Shown piece after piece: positions 1-5,215 of a stretch of 5,215 nucleotides of DNA. Source of the DNA: Bacteroidota bacterium (lineage in GTDB: Bacteria > Bacteroidota > Rhodothermia > Balneolales > HLUCCA01); the NCBI GenBank assembly GCA_003448835.1, contig DLXM01000226.1, positions 1 through 5,215 of the forward strand. The letters are read 5' to 3'. The stretch's first letter is position 1; the number at the start of each line of letters is the position of its first letter. The notes beneath the pieces were generated by a model that did not search any database, was not told where the DNA came from, and saw only the letters and a list, made by a program, of their open reading frames with translations. The position numbers were made by a program, and so were the translations under genes.

Positions 1-176
1 CCTATATGCCAAACTGTGGATACCGTATCACCTGCTGCTGCAATATCAATTGCTTTGCCGGGAATGTTTTCCCATTGTGCATTAACATTAACAGCGCTTA
101 CAAATAACATAGCTACCAGTATCGATGACCAGCGCCATGAAAGTATATTTTTAGCTGTAAAAAGAGTCTTCATCAT
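1..176 (-). CDS. Secreted tectonin-like beta-propeller protein, N-terminal part only
   Basis: Reading leftwards from the ATG at 176-174 gives 58 codons, open to the window edge, so only the N-terminus is seen. Residues 1-34 form a signal peptide: a basic start (MMKTLFTAKN), a hydrophobic stretch (SSILVAMLFVSAV) and a likely cleavage site after VNA, before QW. The mature protein begins WENIPGKAIDIAAAGDTV, followed by TVWHI. This matches the tectonin repeat pattern (W..IPG.A.DI..G....VW.I), where each repeat is one beta-propeller blade that binds glycans or lipopolysaccharide in characterised eukaryotic members. Export is well supported; the tectonin call rests on one partial repeat. A second ATG at 173-171 could also be the start; no Shine-Dalgarno is visible before either. 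The gene lies 109 bases downstream of the RND exporter on the same strand with no clear terminator between, so co-transcription is possible. The spacer (177-285) is AT-rich and contains nothing else I can support. Confidence 0.72.
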   Translation of the reverse strand, partial: MMKTLFTAKNILSWRWSSILVAMLFVSAVNVNAQWENIPGKAIDIAAAGDTVSTVWHI

Positions 177-285
177 TTTTTGTTTTCTAGTTATGGGGAG
201 AGTTTTTTATTCTTTAGAACCCGAGGACCAAGATTTATGATCTATATTAATTATACTGATTTATTTACTTAAAAATTTACAGATT

Positions 286-2790
286 TTAATGCTTCAAAAT
301 GTTTTTGTCTTCCAGAAATTGGATCAATGCCGGAAGCAAAATAATCGATGCAAAAAGTGTAGTGATCAATCCAATAAAGGCTACCATTCCTATTGATTGG
401 AGGCCAGGATGAAAACTCAATAATAGTCCAATAAACCCGATTAACGAGGTTACTGATCCAATTGTACACTGTTCTCCGGTAGTTCTGATAACCTTCATGA
501 TTGATCCTTTACCGAGTTCCTGATACCTGTGTACTAAATGGATCCCATCATCATTTCCAATCCCCAACATCGCCGGTAGTACCACAATATTGAAGAAATT
601 CAGTTTCAGACCGAACAATTCCATAAAAAAGAGCATCCACATTAGACCAACCAACAATGGAATCATTGCTAAAGCAGCCCATTTGAAGGAATGGAAGTAA
701 GCCAATACCACAAATATCACCAGCACAATGACCGCGATAACCATGTAAGGCGACTCCTCAAGCATTAAACGCATCATGTCTGCCGCCACAAGTGAGGTAG
801 ATCCGGCGTGATATTCATTCCCATCTTCAGTCACAATCGTGCCAATATCACGAGCAAATTGCATCGACACCCGTCCATCGGACAAACTCACAGACGGATA
901 AATAATCACAAAAGTCCCAACGTGACCCTCCCGATCAGTAAACAGATCTTTCAGATAATCCGGTACATTATCGATATCAACTTGTTCTGTAGTACTTGAG
1001 GCTCGTCTTAGTCGTTCGATATCTTCATTATCACTTTCTCTGATGAAGGTATTTTGTAATTTTTCTCTCACCTCTGAAATGTGATCCAGTCGGTTCGAAA
1101 CACTTACCTCATCCAGCGGAAAACGGTCTTGCAAAGTTATTACATCCTTAACAGTTGTAATGGTAGTATCTGTTGCCAGTCTCTCTCGTATCGCAGCCGC
1201 AATTTTTAACGCTTCTTCCTGTGTATCGGCGACAATGTAAGCCGGATTAGATCCGATTCGGCTACTGGATTTTCCATCAACAATGGCTTTTTTTGCAGCA
1301 TATTCAGGATATTGCGGATCCAGATTGTTGAAATTATATTCGAATTTGATCTGGTTTATGAAAACAAGGGCAAGCACCATGATCACGGAACCAAACACCA
1401 AAATAGTCCGATGAAAGGGCACTCTGCCACCTTTAACATAGACATCCGCTTTTTCAACTTTTGCTTCCAGATTTAGTAATGGCGTTTTTTCAAATGCAAC
1501 CAAAATAGCAGGCTGAATGAAAACCATCCCAATTACAGAAAATACAATACCGGTACCTGCGATTAAACCAAATTCACTAAATCCGCGAAAATCGGCGAAA
1601 ATCATGATAAAAAGAGCAATAGATGTGGTCGCCGCACCAATCATAATTGCTTTTCCGGTGCTAAGAAATGTGTTTTCCATCGCTTCATTAATGGACTTGC
1701 CATCTCCGCGTTCTTCAGAATATCGTCCATAAAAGTGAATTCCAAAATCAATCCCAAGACCGAATAACAACAGAGCCAGTGTGGATGTCATCAGGTTCAG
1801 ATTTCCAATGATAGCATAGGCCAATCCAAAGGTCCAGCTAAGTCCCATAGCCAGGGGGAGTCCGATAATTAGAACTAATACCGGTAGGCGAATGATCTCG
1901 GACATTAAATATCTGAAATTGAATACCCACCCATGTTTTGCGACATACGACTTATATAAGAAATATAACACGGTGAGTAGAAGTACAGCAGAAACACCTG
2001 CACCAAATGTTTTTGCAACGTCATCACGGATGGCTTCAACCTGGACCACGCGATGCATGAGGCGTCCGGCAAGAACAATTTCCATATCGGGATGGTAAGA
2101 CTTGGGGTCCATTTCAGCGATAAGGTTTTCCATATCGGCATAAAGTGCCTTGATATAACGGACATTGGTTTGAGATCCGCTTGGAAAGAATCGCAGTGTC
2201 ATGGATGTCCCATCATCATGAACCGGATATTCTTCGCCAACTAACCAATCATAAAGATCCCGGAATTCCTCAACCTCATCAACTAATTCATTATCCTCAG
2301 GTTCTTCTTCGTCATCAAAATCAATAAAAAATGGATTTACCTCCAGGGAATTTTTCTCAATTTCTTCATCCAGATAATCCAGAATGGTCGAAATTTCATC
2401 ATCTGTAGCAAAATAAAGGGCATTATCTTTGAGATATTCTGTTTCTCTCATGTATTCAACGGTCGCCAGATAGGTTTCCGGCGAATCACCACGTCTGAGT
2501 TCCATAGCACGTGGAATAAGGTCATCCGCAAATCTTTTCGTTGCTTCAAATGATGGACTTACTATACCAACTGCAACGTCACTTCCTTCACCGCCAACTC
2601 TTGCCCGAACTTTTTCCAACGCAATAACGCTATTGTAATCTTCAGGGATTAATTTTGAATAATCGGATTCAATTTCCAATTTCATCGCATAATGGAGTCC
2701 GACTGCGGACATCCCAAATGCAAAAATAAGTACTAAAATGTAATTGGATACGATGAATGCAATGAGCTTACGAAAAAACGATAGTGCCAT
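286..2790 (-). CDS. RND-superfamily exporter, MMPL/HpnN-like (COG1033 type)
   Basis: This 834-residue inner-membrane protein has the two-fold repeated RND architecture. Each half has one TM helix (about 12-32 and 462-480), a large periplasmic loop (about 35-255 and 482-680), and a five-helix bundle (about 260-435 and 682-825). The first half carries GLGIDFGIHFYGRYSEE (344-360) and the second LGIGNDDGIHLVHRYQE (742-758). These are the TM4 and TM10 signatures with acidic residues (D348, D747, D748) expected to carry the proton relay. Such proteins use proton motive force to move lipids or other hydrophobic molecules; HpnN moves hopanoids and MmpL proteins move mycobacterial lipids. The substrate here is unknown. 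At 834 residues it is near the usual length for the family and much shorter than the roughly 1030-residue AcrB type. The loop contains a very acidic patch (157-175). The ATG at 2790 directly precedes a normal first helix (MALSFFRKLI); no Shine-Dalgarno is visible. No membrane-fusion partner is encoded in the window. The family is confident; the sub-family is less so. Confidence 0.93.
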   Translation of the reverse strand: MALSFFRKLIAFIVSNYILVLIFAFGMSAVGLHYAMKLEIESDYSKLIPEDYNSVIALEKVRARVGGEGSDVAVGIVSPSFEATKRFADDLIPRAMELRRGDSPETYLATVEYMRETEYLKDNALYFATDDEISTILDYLDEEIEKNSLEVNPFFIDFDDEEEPEDNELVDEVEEFRDLYDWLVGEEYPVHDDGTSMTLRFFPSGSQTNVRYIKALYADMENLIAEMDPKSYHPDMEIVLAGRLMHRVVQVEAIRDDVAKTFGAGVSAVLLLTVLYFLYKSYVAKHGWVFNFRYLMSEIIRLPVLVLIIGLPLAMGLSWTFGLAYAIIGNLNLMTSTLALLLFGLGIDFGIHFYGRYSEERGDGKSINEAMENTFLSTGKAIMIGAATTSIALFIMIFADFRGFSEFGLIAGTGIVFSVIGMVFIQPAILVAFEKTPLLNLEAKVEKADVYVKGGRVPFHRTILVFGSVIMVLALVFINQIKFEYNFNNLDPQYPEYAAKKAIVDGKSSSRIGSNPAYIVADTQEEALKIAAAIRERLATDTTITTVKDVITLQDRFPLDEVSVSNRLDHISEVREKLQNTFIRESDNEDIERLRRASSTTEQVDIDNVPDYLKDLFTDREGHVGTFVIIYPSVSLSDGRVSMQFARDIGTIVTEDGNEYHAGSTSLVAADMMRLMLEESPYMVIAVIVLVIFVVLAYFHSFKWAALAMIPLLVGLMWMLFFMELFGLKLNFFNIVVLPAMLGIGNDDGIHLVHRYQELGKGSIMKVIRTTGEQCTIGSVTSLIGFIGLLLSFHPGLQSIGMVAFIGLITTLFASIILLPALIQFLEDKNILKH

Positions 2791-3056
2791 ACGATTATTT
2801 AATATGCTAATGATGCTTTAAAATGCAATTATGCTACAATATAAGCGAATCTTAAGCCTAACGTAAATAAATTATCAGGCACAGAAGAGGTCGCATGATT
2901 TGTATTTAAGATTGATGTAATTTATGGTTTATAGAATCGAAGAGGTATCACATGCTAATGCAATACACGTTTTAATCTTACGATTCGTTATCCTCATATA
3001 TTTACGCGTATTGAATGCATCACCAGGTAATAAAACCCCAAAATTTACGAATTCGA
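2791..3056. promoter_or_regulatory. Divergent intergenic region between exporter and lipocalin-like genes
   Basis: These 266 bases separate the two divergent starts and so must hold promoters for both, unless transcription enters from elsewhere. I found no strong consensus. On the minus strand a TATATT hexamer (revcomp of AATATA near 2838-2843) sits about 48 bases before the exporter start. On the plus strand TATATTTA at 2997-3004 is one base off the Bacteroidota -7 element (TAnnTTTG) but lacks a TTG at the proper distance. No credible ORF, tRNA or long dyad was seen. The function follows from the gene layout; the specific elements are weak. Confidence 0.4.
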
Positions 3057-4121
3057 ATGATTTCAAATCAACTTAAGCTAATTCTTTTCATAGTTCTCAT
3101 CACACTAAATATCGGTGTAACGCCGTCGGACTTATTAGCTCAAGGGATGCGAATGACGCCAACATCAGCTAATGATATTTGGCCTAAGACCATGGATTCG
3201 GCGAATTATAATGAATACTGGAATTACCAGATGTATTTTGACAACGGAATGTCGTTGTATATCATTTTTTCGGTATCGGATTTCGGTCGGCTGAAATCAT
3301 CAGTGAGTGGAATTCGGGTTTCAATGTATGGATTGGATGAAAATGCTTATCACATAAACCGTGAGTATCCGATTGAAGATTTACACTTGGGTAAAGCGGA
3401 TTTCGATTTTGACATAAATCCACGTCAGGACAATATTTGGTTCAAGGGCAAACTTCCGGAATCACATGAAATTTATATCAATACCCAGAAGCACGGACAT
3501 CGTTTTAAAATCCATTTAAATCTGAGTAATATCCAGCCCGGATTTATGCCTAACAATGGCGAATATATGATTGATGATCATCGTGTTGGTATGGCAACTC
3601 ATATTCCCTATGCCCGGGTTACCGGAACCACGGGTATCAATGATGACGTGCGAGAAGTAAAAGGTGTGGCTTATATGGACCATACCTGGCAGTATCAAAA
3701 TTCTTCTAAAAAATTACAAAGCGGATATCGATTTATTAAGCATATAGATGCAGCAAACTGGGAGACCATCTATTTTATGGAAGCTGATGTCAAGCAGGGC
3801 AGGCCATATATTGGATATCGATTGTCTTCAAAAAATGGCAAAGTCCGAATGGATGAAATCGCAGCTGTGGGGAATTCGAATCCTAAAGACATTGAATCAG
3901 CAACATATACCATCAACTTTGCAGATCAGGAATATGTAACATTGACGTCTCACAAGATTCAGGACAGAACCTCAATATTTGCAGATTTAAATTGGTTTAC
4001 CAAGAACATTATGAAAACGGTCCTTGGCGGTGAAATTATGGATACCCGTGGTACTACAACGTTCAATGTCACCGGAAATCCACCTCAAATCGGTTATTTC
4101 AATCAGTTTTCATTGAAATAA
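3057..4121 (+). CDS. Exported lipocalin-like protein of the CrtC/AttH/Svf1 fold group
   Basis: The 354-residue protein starts with a signal peptide (MISNQLKLILFIVLITLNIG, then a likely cut after SDLLA, before QG), so it probably acts in the periplasm or outer envelope. The mature part looks like the double lipocalin-like fold of the CrtC (hydroxyneurosporene hydratase), AttH and Svf1 group. YNEYWNYQMYFDNG (51-64) resembles the usual N-terminal E.WY......G strand, and GVAYMDHTWQ (203-212) matches the group hallmark G.GY.DHNWG in the second domain. The C-terminal part (GTTTFNVTGNPPQIGYF, 332-348) fits the closing strands. Members bind hydrophobic ligands and some act as hydratases, cyclases or Diels-Alderases; the reaction here cannot be told. 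I chose the ATG at 3057 because it gives a compact signal peptide. An in-frame ATG at 3015 would add 14 residues; neither has a Shine-Dalgarno. Divergent from the RND exporter. Fold call moderately sure, activity unknown. Confidence 0.78.
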   Translation: MISNQLKLILFIVLITLNIGVTPSDLLAQGMRMTPTSANDIWPKTMDSANYNEYWNYQMYFDNGMSLYIIFSVSDFGRLKSSVSGIRVSMYGLDENAYHINREYPIEDLHLGKADFDFDINPRQDNIWFKGKLPESHEIYINTQKHGHRFKIHLNLSNIQPGFMPNNGEYMIDDHRVGMATHIPYARVTGTTGINDDVREVKGVAYMDHTWQYQNSSKKLQSGYRFIKHIDAANWETIYFMEADVKQGRPYIGYRLSSKNGKVRMDEIAAVGNSNPKDIESATYTINFADQEYVTLTSHKIQDRTSIFADLNWFTKNIMKTVLGGEIMDTRGTTTFNVTGNPPQIGYFNQFSLK

Positions 4122-4151
4122 TTGCCTAAATAGTGAGGCGAGTAGGATTCA

Positions 4152-4196
4152 AATTGTTTTATTATCAAACATTCAATTGTTTTATTATCAAACATT
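4152..4196. repeat. Tandem 22-bp direct repeat with paired operator-like dyads
   Basis: Two perfect 22-base copies lie at 4152-4173 and 4175-4196 (period 23, one base between). Each holds the dyad TGTTT-N7-AAACA (4155-4171 and 4178-4194), so two identical candidate operator sites sit about two helical turns apart on the same DNA face. They lie just before the HTH-Panacea gene, and the second copy overlaps the first four bases of the large inverted repeat. Most likely they are binding sites for the encoded Xre-type repressor. The repeat itself is directly visible; the binding role is inferred. Confidence 0.8.
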
Positions 4197-4206
4197 GATT
4201 AATTTG
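4177..4206 (+). promoter_or_regulatory. Candidate Bacteroidota-type promoter of the toxin-antitoxin operon
   Basis: TTG at 4177-4179 is followed after exactly 19 bases by TTAATTTG at 4199-4206, one mismatch from the Bacteroidota -7 consensus TAnnTTTG at the expected spacing. Transcription would begin near 4210, about 15 bases before the start codon. The upstream element lies inside the second direct repeat and the -7 element inside the left arm of the inverted repeat, which fits repression by operator occupancy. AT-rich DNA makes chance matches easy, so confidence is moderate to low. Confidence 0.4.
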
Positions 4207-4227
4207 TCATAAATAAATTAATCAATG
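4193..4227. promoter_or_regulatory. Perfect 13-bp inverted repeat running into the antitoxin start codon
   Basis: The arms CATTGATTAATTT (4193-4205) and AAATTAATCAATG (4215-4227) are perfect reverse complements around a 9-base loop. The right arm ends with the ATG of the HTH-Panacea gene. As DNA it is a strong candidate operator for autorepression by the encoded HTH protein. In an RNA starting upstream of 4193 it could also fold and hide the start codon, but a transcript from the candidate promoter at 4177-4206 would lack the left arm, which favours the DNA-operator reading. Confidence 0.65.
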
Positions 4228-5034
4228 AAAATGAGTACAAAATTAACCCAAATACAAATTGGTCAACGACTGACTGAACTTCGAAAAGTGAAGGGATTGT
4301 CACAGTCAGACTTAGCTAAAAGAATTAAAATTTCCAGATCATCACTCGCTCAAATTGAGTTAGGAAACAGGGGAGTGGATTCCCTTGAATTACAAAATTT
4401 CTCAGTGGTTCTGGGTTTTTCACTGGATGATTTTATGTCGAAGGATTTTACAGCGATTAAGAGACTGGAGAATCGCGATGAGATAAAAATTGAAGAACTT
4501 ATCGAACGAATATCTGTCCCAACATTGAGTGTTAACAAGTTTAAAAATGTGCTTTTATACATTCTTGAACGTTGTGGAGGTAAACCTAATGTTGGAGAGA
4601 CTGTACTATATAAACTTCTTTATTTCTCTGATTTCAACTACTATGAATTGTATGAGGATCATTTAACCGGTGCCAGTTATCGCAAGTTGCCTTTTGGACC
4701 CGTACCTCAAAAATTAGATTCAATTATCGATCAGATGCTTCAAGAGGGCAGGTTACAGCGAGTTAAAACTGAATATCATGGATTTTCCCAAACTCGTTAT
4801 TTGCCTTTAGAAAAAGCCAATCTAACTCATTTAAAAGCAAGTGAAAAAGAAGTTATTGATAGAGTTATAGATCAAATGAGTGATTGGTCAGCCTCAGCTA
4901 TTAGCAATTATTCACATAAAGACATGCCTTGGTTAGCATCAAAGGAAGGTGAAGAAATTAATTATGAGTTAGTTTTTTACAGAGATGCTCCCTTTTCGGT
5001 TCGAAATTATGGCGATGAAAACGATGAACAATGA
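4225..5034 (+). CDS. Xre-HTH/Panacea (DUF4065) antitoxin and autorepressor
   Basis: This 269-residue protein has two parts. Residues about 11-71 form an Xre/Cro-type HTH (IGQRLTELRKVKGLSQSDLA, then the recognition-helix region ISRSSLAQIELGNRG) that should bind DNA. Residues about 104-255 are a Panacea domain (DUF4065, SocA-like): LYKLLYFSDFNYY (128-140), the conserved turn YRKLPFGPVP (152-161) and NYSHKDMPWLAS (228-239) are its typical blocks. Panacea is known as a versatile antitoxin domain that neutralises many unrelated toxins by direct binding. A charged linker (about 74-100) joins the two. The stop codon overlaps the next gene's start in ATGA, as in translationally coupled toxin-antitoxin pairs with the antitoxin first. 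The operator-like repeats upstream suggest autoregulation. An alternative ATG at 4231 (third codon) would move the start off the inverted repeat; neither start has a clear Shine-Dalgarno. Confidence 0.88.
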   Translation: MKMSTKLTQIQIGQRLTELRKVKGLSQSDLAKRIKISRSSLAQIELGNRGVDSLELQNFSVVLGFSLDDFMSKDFTAIKRLENRDEIKIEELIERISVPTLSVNKFKNVLLYILERCGGKPNVGETVLYKLLYFSDFNYYELYEDHLTGASYRKLPFGPVPQKLDSIIDQMLQEGRLQRVKTEYHGFSQTRYLPLEKANLTHLKASEKEVIDRVIDQMSDWSASAISNYSHKDMPWLASKEGEEINYELVFYRDAPFSVRNYGDENDEQ

Positions 5035-5215
5035 TATTTGATGAATTAACAGAGTTTAATAAGGATTTAAAAAAGCTAATTAAAAAGTACAGGTCGCTTC
5101 CCGATGATTTGGGCGTCGTCAAGAAAGTGTTGGAAGTCACCCCTGATGAAAGACCACCGTTCAGTTTTCGAATTGATAATCTGGGAGTAGAATCTTGTAT
5201 AATTAAAGTAAAGAA
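5031..5215 (+). CDS. RelE/ParE-like toxin, N-terminal part only
   Basis: The frame opens with the ATG at 5031, sharing ATGA with the antitoxin stop, and stays open for 61 codons to the window edge. It begins MIFDELTEFNKDLKKLIKKY, a lysine-rich amphipathic helix, continues with RSLPDDLGVVKKVL as a second helix, and then PPFSFRIDNLG and CIIKVK as beta strands. This helix-helix-strand order and the F..L.EF.KDLKKL..KYRSL..DL pattern are typical of the RelE/ParE toxin superfamily, whose members cut ribosome-bound mRNA (RelE) or poison gyrase (ParE). The catalytic C-terminal region, expected beyond the edge, is not visible, so neither activity nor intactness can be judged. The coupling and gene order make it the partner of the Panacea antitoxin. 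Confidence 0.75.
   Translation, partial: MIFDELTEFNKDLKKLIKKYRSLPDDLGVVKKVLEVTPDERPPFSFRIDNLGVESCIIKVK

Noticed and set aside
16..240. Plus-strand ORF of 74 codons opposite the tectonin-like gene
   Set aside because: It is antisense to a frame with a clear signal peptide and domain match, and its own translation resembles no family.
241..262. TATAAT-like and near-palindromic AT-rich stretch between exporter and tectonin-like gene, considered as a promoter
   Set aside because: No -35 or TTG element lies at a proper distance, and such matches are expected in AT-rich spacers.
1905..2165. Minus-strand 86-codon ORF inside the exporter
   Set aside because: It is a frame shadow of the exporter gene, which is continuous and has full family features.
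2884..2946. GAAGAGGT present twice (2884-2891 and 2939-2946) in the divergent intergenic region
   Set aside because: An 8-base repeat with 55-base spacing and no symmetry is weak evidence; it may be chance.
4122..4141. Small hairpin (TTGCCT / AGGCGA, 8-base loop) just after the lipocalin-like gene, possibly a terminator
   Set aside because: The stem is only 6 bp with one G-T pair and no T-run follows, so it does not qualify as an intrinsic terminator.
4152..4196. The tandem repeat considered as a minimal CRISPR array or iteron origin
   Set aside because: There are only two copies with a one-base gap, no spacers, no cas or rep gene; the location fits an operator much better.

Overview
The window is about 40% GC by eye. 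Genes start without Shine-Dalgarno motifs, spacers are AT-rich, and one promoter-like site fits the Bacteroidota pattern (TTG, 19 bases, near-TAnnTTTG). This suggests a bacterium of the Bacteroidota/Balneolota/Marinimicrobia (FCB) side of the tree. That is an inference from style only; no marker gene is present.

Layout, left to right. (1) 1-176, minus strand: the N-terminus of a secreted protein with a signal peptide and the beginning of what looks like a tectonin-type beta-propeller blade; the gene runs off the left edge. (2) 286-2790, minus strand: a complete 834-residue RND-superfamily exporter of the MMPL/HpnN-like (COG1033) type. It lies 109 bases upstream of (1) in the same direction, so the two may be co-transcribed. 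(3) 2791-3056: a divergent intergenic region. (4) 3057-4121, plus strand: a secreted or periplasmic lipocalin-like protein of the CrtC/AttH/Svf1 fold group. (5) 4122-4224: a compact control region with a tandem 22-bp repeat (each copy holding a TGTTT-N7-AAACA dyad), a Bacteroidota-like promoter, and a perfect 13-bp inverted repeat that runs into the next start codon. (6) 4225-5034, plus strand: an Xre-type HTH fused to a Panacea (DUF4065) domain. (7) 5031-5215, plus strand: the N-terminal 61 codons of a RelE/ParE-like toxin, overlapping (6) by ATGA and cut by the right edge.

Two functional blocks can be proposed. The left block is an envelope set: an RND exporter, which in characterised relatives moves lipids or other hydrophobic compounds, a divergently transcribed exported lipocalin-like protein that could bind or modify a hydrophobic ligand, and an exported tectonin-like protein. 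Their cooperation is inferred from position only. The right block is a type II toxin-antitoxin operon: HTH-Panacea antitoxin first, RelE-like toxin second, with an operator array that suggests tight autoregulation. The operator array with its start-codon dyad is the most distinctive non-coding signal in the window.
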